Source: Streptomyces sp. NBC_00569 (GTDB lineage Bacteria > Actinomycetota > Actinomycetes > Streptomycetales > Streptomycetaceae). Taken from it: a stretch of 64,000 nt of DNA. Positions 17,313 to 27,100 of this stretch are shown here, piece by piece. The translations under genes were made by a program, and so were the position numbers. Under the pieces are notes generated by a model. It saw nothing but the letters and a program-made list of their open reading frames with translations. It had not been told where the DNA came from and searched no databases. The stretch is taken from NCBI RefSeq assembly GCF_036345255.1, contig NZ_CP107783.1, forward strand, positions 3,707,501-3,771,500, in the 5' to 3' direction. Numbering within the stretch: the stretch's first letter is position 1; each line of letters begins with the position of its first letter.

Positions 17313-19166
17313 TCACAGCTCGACGACGGCCGGTGCGGGCGCCGTGTCCGTCGCGCCGGTGCCGTCGAGTTCCGCGGCGAGCGCCGCGATCGTCGCGTGC
17401 GCGTACAGCTGCGCGATCACGAGCTTCGGGTGGTGCTTGCGCAGGCGCGCGAAGACGGTCAGCGCCTTGAAGGAGTCGCCGCCGATCTCCAGGAACCGCT
17501 CGTTACGGCCGAGCGCGTCACGGCCCAGCGCCTGCGCCCAGATGTCCGCGATCAGCTGCTCGGTGCCGGGCCGCGGCGGCTCGGCGGGCGCGCCGTCCGT
17601 GGAGGTGCGGGCGGCGGCTTCCACGGCGGCCCGCAGCGCGGTGAAGTCGGCCTTGCCGTTGAGGTTCACGGGGATGGCGGGCACCACGTGGAGCCGGCTG
17701 GGGACGAGCGCGGCGGACAGGGTGGCGCGCAGCTCCCGGGTCAGCTCCCTCGGGTCCGCCTCGCCCACTAGGTACGCGACGAGCTCCAACGGGGCTTCGG
17801 GGGCGGGCCGTTCACCCGTCACGACGGCCTGCCGGACGCCGGGCAGCGCGAGCAGCGCGCTCTCCACCTCGCCGGGCTCGACGCGGTTGCCCCTGACCTT
17901 GAGCTGCCGGTCGGCGCGCCCCAGGTAGTCGAGGACACCGCCGGGCTCCCTGACGACGAGGTCGTCGGTGCAGTAGAAGACTCCTCCCTGCGGTCCGTCC
18001 GGCGCCACGAACTTGGCCGCGGTGAGCTCGGGCTCGCCCAGGTAGCCGGCGGCCGCGCAGGCACCGCCGAGGTACAGGATCCCCGGGGTGCCGTCGGGCA
18101 CGGCGCGGCCGTCCGCGCCGAGCACCCGGGCGCGGACCCCGGCGAGCGGGGTGCCCACGGGGACGCGGGCCCGCCCGCCGTCGGTGAGGTCCACGCGGTG
18201 CGTGGTGGCGAGGATGGTGGCCTCCGAGGGCCCGTAGCCGTTGTGGACCTCCAGGTCGGGCCGTACGCGCAGGACCGCTTCCGCGAGCCGGGGCGGGAAC
18301 GCCTCCCCCGCGACCACGAGCACCCGCTCGGGCAGCAGCGCCGCGAGGTCCCCCTCGGCACCGAGGGCCTCCAGTTGCGACGGCGTGTAGGTGAGGCAGT
18401 CCGCGGGGTGCGCCTTGAGGTCGGCGGCGAGCGCGGCCGGGTCGAGCGTGGTGTCGCGCGGGTACACGTCGAGGCGGGCGCCGGACAGGAGCGCCCCGTA
18501 CACCGACACCTTGCCGAGGTCGGCGGCGAACGTCGTGGCGAGGCCGAAGCTGTCGAGGGCGTCGGGGGTGATCCGCTCCCAGAACGCGTCGCAGTAGTTC
18601 AGGAGGGCGCTGTGCTGGACGACGACCGCCTTCGGCGTGCCCGTCGAGCCCGAGGTGCACACCAGGTAGGCGACGTCGGCGGGGTCCAGGTCCGGGCCGA
18701 TCTCGTACGGGGCGCCCTGCGCCGCGTCGGGAACGGTGCGGGAGGGGCGCCCGTGCGGGTCCCGCACGCGTGGCGCGTTGCGTTCGTCGGTGACGACGGC
18801 GCGGGCTCCGGTCGTCGCGAGGAGCGTGGCGACGCGCGGGTCCGGGTCGGTGGCCTCCAGGTGGACGTAGGCGGCGCCGACGGCCCATGCGCCGAGGACG
18901 GCGGCCATGCAGCGGGGCGAGCGGTCCATGAGCGTGGCCACGACGTCGCCCCGCCCGACGCCCTGTTCCCGCAGCCAGCGGGCCACGCCGCCCGCCGACC
19001 GGGCCAACTCCTCGTAGGTGTACGTCGCATCGCCCTGGCGGAGCGCGGGGCACGCGCCGCTGCGGGCGGCGATGCCGAGGAATCGGTGAGCCGCCGTGCC
19101 GGACAATGTCCGCGGTGCGGTCTCGGGCGCCATGGCGGGTTCCTCCCTGAGCAGTTCTGCGGTCAT
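17313..19166 (-). CDS. NRPS adenylation-carrier didomain (A-T), unusual specificity pocket
   Basis: 617 residues. It activates an acid with ATP and loads it on its own carrier domain. Motifs: YLVCTSGSTGTPK (about 167-179), NGYGPSEATI (309-318), YCTDDLV, GRADRQLKVRGNRVEPGEVE, catalytic Lys 505 in NLNGKADF, and carrier IGGDSFKAL with Ser 565. In the pocket the sequence FAADLGKVSVYGALL replaces the usual FDxS pattern, so the Asp that holds the alpha-amino group is displaced or absent. The substrate may therefore not be an ordinary alpha-amino acid; I cannot predict it. The start overlaps the ACP stop (ATGA) and has GGGAGG 8 bases upstream. An MbtH-like remnant lies just downstream. Confidence 0.88.
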   Translation of the reverse strand: MTAELLREEPAMAPETAPRTLSGTAAHRFLGIAARSGACPALRQGDATYTYEELARSAGGVARWLREQGVGRGDVVATLMDRSPRCMAAVLGAWAVGAAYVHLEATDPDPRVATLLATTGARAVVTDERNAPRVRDPHGRPSRTVPDAAQGAPYEIGPDLDPADVAYLVCTSGSTGTPKAVVVQHSALLNYCDAFWERITPDALDSFGLATTFAADLGKVSVYGALLSGARLDVYPRDTTLDPAALAADLKAHPADCLTYTPSQLEALGAEGDLAALLPERVLVVAGEAFPPRLAEAVLRVRPDLEVHNGYGPSEATILATTHRVDLTDGGRARVPVGTPLAGVRARVLGADGRAVPDGTPGILYLGGACAAAGYLGEPELTAAKFVAPDGPQGGVFYCTDDLVVREPGGVLDYLGRADRQLKVRGNRVEPGEVESALLALPGVRQAVVTGERPAPEAPLELVAYLVGEADPRELTRELRATLSAALVPSRLHVVPAIPVNLNGKADFTALRAAVEAAARTSTDGAPAEPPRPGTEQLIADIWAQALGRDALGRNERFLEIGGDSFKALTVFARLRKHHPKLVIAQLYAHATIAALAAELDGTGATDTAPAPAVVEL

Positions 19167-19468
19167 GACCGGCCTCCCGTGGGGCCGGTCGCGATCATCC
19201 GGGCGAGGCCGTCCACGGTCTCGGTGGCGAGGTAGGCGCGCAGGTTCAGCCGGACCCCGAACGCGTCCTCGACGGCGGTGAGCAGGCGCAGGGCGGCGAG
19301 GCTGCTCCAGTTGTCGAGCTCGTCGAACCGGGAGGCGCCGGTGAGGGTTCCCGCGGGGGCGTCGGTGACGGCCGAGATGACCCGCACCAGTTCGTCCGTG
19401 CGAGGGGCGTCGGCCGTGGCGGGGGTGTCGGTGGCGGCGGTGGTCGGGTCGGTCATCGCGTGCGTCAT
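19163..19468 (-). CDS. Discrete acyl carrier protein next to FkbH
   Basis: 101 residues starting at ATG 19468, which overlaps the FkbH stop (GGATGA); ATG 19456 is also possible. The carrier motif is LDNWSSLAALRLL: the Ser before Leu would bear phosphopantetheine, in the place of the usual DSL. The next helix (VEDAFGVRLNLRAYLATETVDGLARMI) is typical for ACPs of FkbH systems, which start with FDELDNWSSL-like sequence. It is the probable acceptor of the glyceryl group. A Thr/Ala-rich N-terminus precedes the fold. Confidence 0.85.
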   Translation of the reverse strand: MTHAMTDPTTAATDTPATADAPRTDELVRVISAVTDAPAGTLTGASRFDELDNWSSLAALRLLTAVEDAFGVRLNLRAYLATETVDGLARMIATGPTGGRS

Positions 19469-21357
19469 CCTTCGGTGGGGACGGGGCGTTCGTCGCGTAC
19501 GGAGATCCACGCGGGAGCGAGCGCCGGGGCGGGTTCGAGGGGAAGTACGTGGCGGACCGTGCCGTCGGCCGCGGGGGCGTCCCGCGGGGTGAATCCGGCG
19601 TCGGCGAGGAAGCGGGCGGCGGGTCCGTTGCGCCCGCTGTCGCGGAAGTCGGCTTCGATACGGGTGGCTCCGGCGGCGCGGGCCGCGTCGGCGACGGCGG
19701 CCAGGACCGCGAACTCGATGCCGCGGGAGAAGACCCGGCAGCTCATCACCGCGTTCTGGACGATCCAGTGGTCGGGGTGGCGGGCGATCCAGAGCGCGCC
19801 GACGACCCCCTCGTCGCCGAACCGGTCACGGACCGCGAAGCCGAGCACCTCGTGGTCGTCGGACCCGGCCATGCGCCGCGTCTCGGCCTCCGCGTGCGCG
19901 CCCCCCGTGAGGTTGAACTGGTTGGTGCGGCCGCCCAGTTGGATGACGCGCGGCAGTAGATAGGCGTCGGCCGCGCGGACCGTGACCTCCAGGCCGAGGC
20001 CCTCCAGATAGTCGGCCGGCGAGGCCTGGTCCTGACGTTCGGTCCACTCCCGGCGTTCCACCCTGGCGCGGTAGAGGTCCGTGCGCCGCGCGTCGGTGAC
20101 GGTGGTGTCGAGGACGTCGAAGTGCCCTCCGGACAGGAGCGTGTTGACGTGCTGTGCGGGGTCCCCGGCCGCCCGGACGACCTCGACCTGGGGCAGCGTG
20201 CTGCGCACGAGGTCGCATTCGAAGGGCGAGTCGTCGAGGAAGACCATGCTGTCGAGGCCGATGTTGAGCTCGTCGGCGATGGCTCTGATGCTGCCGTCCT
20301 TGGCGTCCCAGTTCGCGTGCACGGACACGAAGTCGTCGCGGCGCAGGACGAGTTCGGGGTGTTCGCCGAGAACGCGCGCCACGAGGCCGGGGTCGTTCTT
20401 GCTGGCGACCGCGAGCAGGACACCCTGGCGGCGCAGGGCGAGGGCGGTGCGCTGGACCGCCGCATAGGCGTTGCCGGGGTACATCGGTCCGATCTCGATG
20501 TTCTCCGGCCCGTCGTCGCCGAGCACCCCGCCCCACAGGGTGTTGTCCAGGTCGAGGACCAGGCACTTCTTGCCGAGCCCGGCCAGCGCGCGCCCGTACC
20601 CGGCGGCCTCCTGGGCGTACAGCCGCTCCACGGCCGGGGCCCACGCCATGCTCGCGAAGCGGAAGAGCCGCTCGTCGCGCAGAGGTGAGGGGCAGTCGGC
20701 GAGCAGGGTCTCCAGGTCGAGCGCGTCGACGGACGCGGTGCGCTCGGCGAGGTCGAGGAGGCGCAGGTTCAGCTCGCGCCACAGCCTGCCGATCCCGGCC
20801 CGGGACCGGTGGGAGGTGACCGTGCGCGGCCAGGCGGACGGGAGCGGGACGGTGTGCAGGAGGACGCTGCCGGTGGTCCGTGCGGCGAAGGAGGCGACGG
20901 CGGCGGTGTACCGCTCCGCGCGCTCGTCGACGGCGGCCGCGAGGCCCGCGAGGTCCGTGGGGTCCCAGTCCCGCGGCAGGAAGACGTCCTCGTGGGTGAG
21001 GCAGAGCGTGAGGTCGGGGGCGAAGTCGTCGAGCGGCGAGCCGGGGCGGCCCAGGACCATCAACTGCTGGTCGGGCGCCGCGAGATGGAACGTGGGGGCG
21101 ATGCCGGCGGCGAGCAGGCCGACACGCAGCAGCGGCAGCACGTTGTCGGCCGTGAACGAGGGGACGACGGCGACGCGCAGGGGGCGCGGGGCGCGGCCCG
21201 GCGGCGTCACGAGCCGGGAGTCGAGCGCGGCGAGGTGCCGTCCCGCCTCTCGTACGAGGGTGACGTCCTGGCTGCGGGCCAGCTCGGCGAGGAGGGCGGG
21301 GTCAGGTGCCGCTTCGGGTCCGGCGAGGCGCCGCACCCGCTGGAGCAGGTCGTCCAC
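19465..21357 (-). CDS. FkbH-like glyceryltransferase/phosphatase (HAD plus GNAT-like region)
   Basis: 630 residues from GTG 21357 (GGAAGGA about 9 bases upstream). FkbH proteins take 1,3-bisphosphoglycerate, remove a phosphate and load the glyceryl unit on an ACP. Here an N-terminal region (about 60-240, VAVVPSFTADNVLPLLR) precedes the HAD domain with the catalytic DLDNT (269-273, LVLDLDNTLWGGVLGDDG), then VASKNDPGLV and MVFLDDSPFECD. The C-terminal part (about 480-610) is GNAT-like, as in most FkbH proteins. No FkbG/I/K-type dehydrogenases for methoxymalonyl-ACP lie nearby, so glyceryl-ACP itself is the likely product. The ACP gene overlaps its stop and a KASIII-like gene precedes it. Confidence 0.9.
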   Translation of the reverse strand: MDDLLQRVRRLAGPEAAPDPALLAELARSQDVTLVREAGRHLAALDSRLVTPPGRAPRPLRVAVVPSFTADNVLPLLRVGLLAAGIAPTFHLAAPDQQLMVLGRPGSPLDDFAPDLTLCLTHEDVFLPRDWDPTDLAGLAAAVDERAERYTAAVASFAARTTGSVLLHTVPLPSAWPRTVTSHRSRAGIGRLWRELNLRLLDLAERTASVDALDLETLLADCPSPLRDERLFRFASMAWAPAVERLYAQEAAGYGRALAGLGKKCLVLDLDNTLWGGVLGDDGPENIEIGPMYPGNAYAAVQRTALALRRQGVLLAVASKNDPGLVARVLGEHPELVLRRDDFVSVHANWDAKDGSIRAIADELNIGLDSMVFLDDSPFECDLVRSTLPQVEVVRAAGDPAQHVNTLLSGGHFDVLDTTVTDARRTDLYRARVERREWTERQDQASPADYLEGLGLEVTVRAADAYLLPRVIQLGGRTNQFNLTGGAHAEAETRRMAGSDDHEVLGFAVRDRFGDEGVVGALWIARHPDHWIVQNAVMSCRVFSRGIEFAVLAAVADAARAAGATRIEADFRDSGRNGPAARFLADAGFTPRDAPAADGTVRHVLPLEPAPALAPAWISVRDERPVPTEG

Positions 21358-21377
21358 AGCCAGCGTTTCCTTCCGGG

Positions 21378-21456
21378 TCGGTGATCTGCGTCGGTGATCT
21401 GAGTGGGGGTCCAGGCCGGGGTCCCAGGTCCAGGGGTCCAGGTCCGGTGGTCCAGG
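21378..21456. repeat. Short direct repeats between the KASIII-like and FkbH genes
   Basis: Two perfect copies of TCGGTGATCTG (21378 and 21391) are followed by four copies of GGTCCAGG (21408, 21427, 21435, 21449). They fill most of the 116-base gap, the longest internal gap but one in an otherwise tightly packed operon. Function unknown. Confidence 0.7.
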
Positions 21457-21473
21457 TCGGCGTTCCGTGCCGG

Positions 21474-22490
21474 TCAGACGCGCAGGAGGGTGCAGGTCCA
21501 GTGCATGCCGCTGCCCATGCTCAGGAGGGCCACCGTGTCGCCGGTGACGAGCTCTCCGGCGGCCTGCAGCCTTTCCAGGCTGATCAGTTGGTCGGCGGGA
21601 CCGAAGTGACCGAGCTCCATGGCGACATCGGCGTTGGTGCGGTCGAGGGGGACGCCGAGTTCCTTGGCGAGTTCCTCGAAGGCCTTGCGGTTGTCGTGCA
21701 GGTACAGGACGCGTTCGACGGACCCGACGGGCGTCCCGGTGCGCGCGCAGACCCGTTCGAGGACCTCGCGGTTGCGCGTGTTCACGAGGGTGGCGAACTC
21801 GTACGTGGCCCTGCCGTCGCCCTCGAAGAAGGCGTCCATCCGGTCGACGACGCTCGCCACGGCCGGGCTCGCGGGGCTCTCGGGCGTGAAGGGACGGGCC
21901 GCTCCCCCGCTCTCCATGCGCATGAAGTCGGCGTACCGGCCGTCGGTGAGGGTCTCGGTGGCGAGCCATGCGCACGCGTCGTGCCCGCGGCGCAGCACGA
22001 CGGCGGCCGCACCGTCCGAGGTGAGGGAGGTACCGCTGCCGGCGCGGTCCCAGTACGGCTCCGCCACCCGGCTCGCGGCGACGACGAGGGCCGTCCGGTG
22101 GTCGGGATGGGTGGCGAACCGGCCGGCCACCGTGTCGAAGGCGGTGACGCCGCCGCCGCAGGCCTGGCTCAGGAGCACGGCCTCCGCGCGGTGCACCCCG
22201 AGCCGCCCCTGGAGGGCCGCGGCGGGGTCCCAGTACAGGTACTCGGCGATGTCGGGGATGGCGAGGACGACCAGGTCGACCTCGTCGGCGGCGACGCCGG
22301 CCCGGCGCAGCGCGGCCGCGGCGGCGCGGACCGCCAGGTCGGTGAGGCCCACGCCGTCGTCGGCGCGGTGGAAGCGCCGGTAGCCCCAGGTCGCGAGCTT
22401 TCGGGCATCGGCGCCCCCATGGGCCACCAGCTCGTCCACGGTGACCGGGGCGCCCAGCGCGTGGCCCGAGGCCACGATCCCAAATGACAT
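21474..22490 (-). CDS. KASIII-like (FabH family) condensing or acyltransfer enzyme
   Basis: 338 residues from ATG 22490, with GGGAGGAA upstream. Thiolase-fold enzyme of the FabH/KASIII branch. The nucleophile is Cys 111 in LLSQACGGGVTAFD. The His of the family appears in LYLHDNRKAFEEL (His 265). The usual third residue Asn is replaced by His 295 in ELGHFGPADQL, a Cys-His-His set known from KASIII-like proteins with altered chemistry. In tetronate pathways such an enzyme works beside FkbH and ACP to join glyceryl-ACP to a beta-ketoacyl thioester. The same trio of genes is present here (KASIII, FkbH, ACP), which supports that role; it is inference. Confidence 0.85.
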   Translation of the reverse strand: MSFGIVASGHALGAPVTVDELVAHGGADARKLATWGYRRFHRADDGVGLTDLAVRAAAAALRRAGVAADEVDLVVLAIPDIAEYLYWDPAAALQGRLGVHRAEAVLLSQACGGGVTAFDTVAGRFATHPDHRTALVVAASRVAEPYWDRAGSGTSLTSDGAAAVVLRRGHDACAWLATETLTDGRYADFMRMESGGAARPFTPESPASPAVASVVDRMDAFFEGDGRATYEFATLVNTRNREVLERVCARTGTPVGSVERVLYLHDNRKAFEELAKELGVPLDRTNADVAMELGHFGPADQLISLERLQAAGELVTGDTVALLSMGSGMHWTCTLLRV

Positions 22491-22591
22491 CCGTCGTTCC
22501 TCCCGGGAGGCGGACCGGGGCCTGTCCGAAGACTCCGCTCGGGCGGCCCCGGTCCGGTGTGCGCGGTGAACTGCTGCTCGTACGGCGGGTG

Positions 22592-24082
22592 TTACTGCTG
22601 CGACGCCGCCGCGCCGTTGATGTCCGAGGTGTGGACGGCGAACCGGCCGACGGCCCAGGCCATCGAGCGGCCGTTCTGGTCGAAGATCGTCTTGTTGACG
22701 TTGGCGAGCGTGTCGCAGGCCTGGTGGTAGCAGGGGTCGAGCATCTGCCCGGCCGTGCCGCCGAACAGGTCCGCCCACTCCTGCGACTTCACGGTGTCCG
22801 AGCCGGCGTTGACGCCGCCCGCGGGTATGCCGGCCGTGATGAACGGCGAGTGGTCGGAGCGGCCGTCCAGGACGAGCGGCACGGTCGGCAGGTGACGGTC
22901 CGCGAAGTAGCCGGTGACGAGCTCGGAGATCCGCTGCGAGCCGGCCGGGGCGGGCCCGGTCGCGGTCTGGCCGTTGTAGACCTGGCGGGCGAAGTTCGGC
23001 GAACCGATCATCTCCAGGTTCAGGTACAGCGCGGTCTGCCGGCGCTGCTCGGGCGAGAGCTGGTCGACGTAGAACTGCGAGCCGGACAGGCCCTTCTCCT
23101 CCGCGGACCACCAGGCGAACCGCACGCGGTTCTTGACGTGATTGCGGTGCGGGGCGAGCTTGAGCGCGGTCTCCAGGACCATCGCGGCCGCGGCGCCGTT
23201 GTCGTTCGCGCCCGCCGTGGTGTCCACGGTGTCGAGGTGCGCGCCCATGACCACGGTGTTGTCGGCCCGGCCGGTCGGGGTGTCGGCCAGCAGGTTGTAC
23301 GTCTTGGTCATCTTGTTGTTGCCGCGCAGGTCGAGGCGGAGCGAGACGGGGCCCTCGGCGGCGTCGGCGCGCAGCGCCTCGGACTCGGCCCGCGACAGGG
23401 TGCCCGTGGGAATCCGGGCGTCGGTCGGCGGGACCATCCGGTAGCGCAGATTGAGGTCGGGGTTGGGCGAGTTGACGTTCATGAGCATCGCCGAGGCGCC
23501 CAGCTCCGAGAGGACCAGCTGCTTCTGCGTGATGAAGCAGTCGGTGCCCACGTCGACCAGGACGATCTTGCCCTTGACGTCGGTGCCCGCGTAGTCGTCG
23601 GCGCTGCAGCCGGTGCTCTTGCCGGACGGCTGCGCGAGGTCGGCGGTCAGACCGCCGTCCGGCGTGGACACGGAGAACCGGGCGATGGTCGGGTGCAGGG
23701 TCCTGGCCTCGGGCGCCACGACGGAGCCCTGCTCGGACAGGATGTCGTAGTCGAGGAACTCGAACTCCTGCTTCTTGACCTGGTATCCGGCCTTGGTGAG
23801 CTCGCGCGTGATGTAGGCGGCGCTCGCGTCGTAGCCGGGGGTCCCCGAGACGCGGGTGCCTCCGTTGTCGAGGGTCGCCTTGTTGATCGCCTGGAGGTGG
23901 CGCCAGGCGCCCGGCCCGGTGACCTCGTCGGCCATCTTCCGGGCGAGGACGTCCGCGGGCATGCCGTCGGCGTCCGCCGCGTGCGCGGGGCCGTTCACTC
24001 CGAGAGGGAGCAGGGCCGCGCCGAGGGCGAGGGCGGCCAGGGGCCTGAGCCGGAAGAATCTCTTCCGGGGTGTCGCGGTCAT
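22592..24082 (-). CDS. Secreted M28-family zinc aminopeptidase inside the cluster
   Basis: 496 residues from ATG 24082 (AGGAG about 10 bases upstream). A Sec signal peptide (about 1-36, ending PAHAAD) leads to a PA insert (about 130-255) and an M28 catalytic domain. Zinc-site motifs: MGAHLDTVD (His 282), AGANDNGAA (Asp 294), SAEEKGLSG (Glu 328-329), LNLEMIGSPN and GRSDHSPFITAGIPAGG. The fourth motif has Glu 357 where Asp is usual. It should trim N-terminal residues outside the cell. Its place between two biosynthetic genes on the same strand suggests a link to the product (maturation of a peptidyl precursor, or protection), which is inferred. Confidence 0.9.
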   Translation of the reverse strand: MTATPRKRFFRLRPLAALALGAALLPLGVNGPAHAADADGMPADVLARKMADEVTGPGAWRHLQAINKATLDNGGTRVSGTPGYDASAAYITRELTKAGYQVKKQEFEFLDYDILSEQGSVVAPEARTLHPTIARFSVSTPDGGLTADLAQPSGKSTGCSADDYAGTDVKGKIVLVDVGTDCFITQKQLVLSELGASAMLMNVNSPNPDLNLRYRMVPPTDARIPTGTLSRAESEALRADAAEGPVSLRLDLRGNNKMTKTYNLLADTPTGRADNTVVMGAHLDTVDTTAGANDNGAAAAMVLETALKLAPHRNHVKNRVRFAWWSAEEKGLSGSQFYVDQLSPEQRRQTALYLNLEMIGSPNFARQVYNGQTATGPAPAGSQRISELVTGYFADRHLPTVPLVLDGRSDHSPFITAGIPAGGVNAGSDTVKSQEWADLFGGTAGQMLDPCYHQACDTLANVNKTIFDQNGRSMAWAVGRFAVHTSDINGAAASQQ

Positions 24083-24159
24083 GGGATCGCTACTCCTAGC
24101 TGGATGGGCGGAAGTTCCTGTACGGGCCTGATCCCGTACCGGACGGATGGGGGGAGCGG

Positions 24160-27100
24160 TCAGGTGCCGAGGGCCGCGCCGAAGGCGTTCGCCAGGTCCT
24201 GGATCCGCGCGGCGGTGAACAACTCGCCGCTGAAGCGCCAGCGCACGGTCAGACGGCCGTCGGTGAGGCTGGGGTAGACCTCGACGGGGCAGGGCCGTTC
24301 CATGTCGAACGGCCGGTCCCTTCCGACGAGTTCGGTGCGTACGCCGGTGAGGACACCTTCCTCGTCGCCGGCCTGTCCGGCGTCGAGGAAGGCCGGGCGG
24401 CCCCAGAAGGAGAAGAGCACCCCCGGCACCTCGATGGCGCCGAGCGCGCGCCGCGCTCCCGGGTCCGGGTGGTGGTGGCGCAGCGCCTCGAAGCCGAAGC
24501 CGGCCTGTGGCACCGACCGCAACTCCCGTGCGACGTAAGCGGTGTGGTCGGCGGCGGCGCGGCGTCCGGGCAGGGCGAGCGCGAAGGGATAGGTCGAGTT
24601 GAAGTAGCCCACGGTGCGGCCGAGGTCGACTCCGGCGTCCGCGCCGGCCGGGGCGCCCTCGGAGAACAGGTCCTCCCGCCCGTGCCCGACGAGCTGCACG
24701 GCGACCTCTCCGCCGCGTACGCCCAGCCAGTCCTGGAAGGCGGCGCCGAGCGCAGCGAGCAGACGTTCGTACAGGGTGACGCCCTGGCCCGCGGTGTCCG
24801 GCACGGGAAGGTCGGTGACCAGTTCCTGGGTGTTGCCCTCGACGCCGCGCGGGCCCTCGGGGACCGTCGCCCGCTGCGCGCCGTCGCCCCAGGTGTGGTC
24901 CAGCCAGTACGAGCCGTCGAAGTCGTCGGGACGTTCGGCGACGTGGCGGGCCAGACGGCGCGCCCAGTGGAAGTAGGAGGGACCCGCCGGGGCGAGCGCC
25001 CGGTCGTCGCCGTCGCGCAGGAGCGCCGACAGTTCCTCGGTGAGGACGTTCCACGAGTAGAGGTCGACCACGACGTGGTGGACGACGAGGACGAGTTCGT
25101 CGGGCAGCCCGGCCGGGAGGCGGAACAGGCCCGCCCGGCAGACGGGTCCCTCCCGCAGGTCGAGCGACTCGTGCAGCTCGGTGGCGCGCGCGTCGACGGT
25201 CTCGGCGATGCGCCCGGCGTCCGCGCCGCGCAGGTCGAACTCGGTCACGGGCGGGGCCTCGGGCCCGGCCGACTGGCGCCACAGGCCTTCGTCCTCGCGC
25301 AGTCTGGCGCGCAGCACCGGGTGCCGGCGCGCGAGCGTCCGCAGGGCGCGCCCCACTTCGGCCGCGTCCAGGGGGCGGCGGGCGCGGTAGAGCACGCCGT
25401 GATTCCAGTGGTCGGGCCTGGCGGCGCCCCGCGCGAGGAACTCCAGCTGCGGTGGGGTGAGTTCGACGGGCTCGTTCTCGTCCGGGGTGTCAGCGGCGGC
25501 GAGCGCGGCCATGTGGTCCGGACGTGCGGGAGCGGGTTCGGCGCGCGTCGTCCGGGTCGCGGCCGCCGCGACCGTACGCAGCTCCAGGACGGTCCTCGGC
25601 CGCAGGGCGAGGCCGCGGCGTGCGGCCTCGGAGGCGATCGCGATGGCGGTGATCGAGTCGCCGCCGAGGTCGAAGAAGTCGTCGGTGGCCCCGACCCGGT
25701 CCCGCTTGAGGAACTGGGCCCAGAGCGCGGCGAGTTCGCGTTCGACGGGCGTGCGTGGGGCCACGTGTCCCGCGCCGTCGGCCTCGTCCGCTGTTTCTTC
25801 TGCTTCTCCGGCTTCTCCCGCGCCGGTGACGTCGGTCGCCCGCACGGGCGCGGGACCGCCCGCCAGGTCCGCCGTGCGGGCGCCCGTGCCCTGTTCGGCG
25901 ACGGATTCGAGCAGCGAGCGGTAGGCGTCGAGCCAGCCCTCGACCGTCGTGGCGCGGAATCGGTCGGGCGTGTACTGGACACCGGCCCGCGTCTCCTCGC
26001 CGTATTCGAGGACGGCGACGCTCACGGGGAAGGCCGGGGCTCCCTGGCCCACGTCGAGGAGTTCGACGGCCGGTCCGTCGGGCCCGATGCGCCGCAGTGG
26101 CGCGACACCGCTGTTGAAGCCGAACATCGTGGCGGCGAGCGGCTCGGCCGAGCCGGGACGCGCGGTGCGGCGGATGCGGTCGGTGGGCAGGTCCTGGTGG
26201 GCGAGCGTGGCCAGCGAGGCCTCGCGCACCGCGGCGAGCAGCGCGGAGAACGGCTCGTCGGGCCGCACCCGCACGCGCAGCACCAGGGTGTTGGCGTAGT
26301 TGCCGACCACGGGTTCGTCCGCCGGCGCGCGCCCCGCCGCCGGTACGGCCACCGTCACGTCCGTCTCTCCGGTGATGCGCCACAGCAGGGCCGCCCAGGC
26401 CGCGAGGAACACCATGTTGGACGTGGCGCGTTCACGCCGGGCGAGCTCGCGCAGCCGCTCGGCGAGCCGCGGCGCGACGGGCAGTTCCAGGACGGCGGCG
26501 CCGGGGGCGGCCGCGTCCGCCGGGTCCTCGGGCAGCGGCGCGGGGCGGGAGCCGCTGAGATAGCCGGACCAGAACGCCTCCAGGGTGCGCCCGGTCTCCT
26601 GTCCGAGGCGTTCGCGCTGTTCGGTCACGTGGTCGAGGTAGTGGCGGCCGGGCTCGGGAGACTCGGGGGCCGTACCGGCCAGGTCCTCGAACAGGAGCCG
26701 CCACGACCAGCCGTCCACGAAGAGGTGGTGGTACGTGAGCAGCAGGACGTGCCGCTCGCCGTCGGCGAAGCGCGCGCGGATCAGCTGGTGGCGGGCCGCG
26801 GGCCGGCTGTACGGCGAGAGGGGGGCCGCGACGAGGGCGCGCAGCCGTTCCAGCAGGGCGCCTTCGCCGCTGGACAGGGTGTGGTCCGAGAGGTCCGACT
26901 CGATGTGCTCCAGGACGGCTTCGGCCCCGTCGGCCGGCGCGACGCACTGCACGGGACCCTCCGGCGTGTCCCGCACGAAGGCCCGCAGCATCGGGTGCCG
27001 GCGCACCAGCGTGGTGAGCCGGGCCGCGAGCGCCCGGGGGTCGGGCTCGCCGTCGAGGAGCAGCGCGGCCGGCACGTTGTACGCGCCCGACTCGGGGTCG

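Noticed and set aside
19465..21357. Methoxymalonyl-ACP pathway
   Set aside because: FkbH is present, but the dehydrogenases and O-methyltransferase of that route (FkbG, FkbI, FkbK types) are absent from the window.
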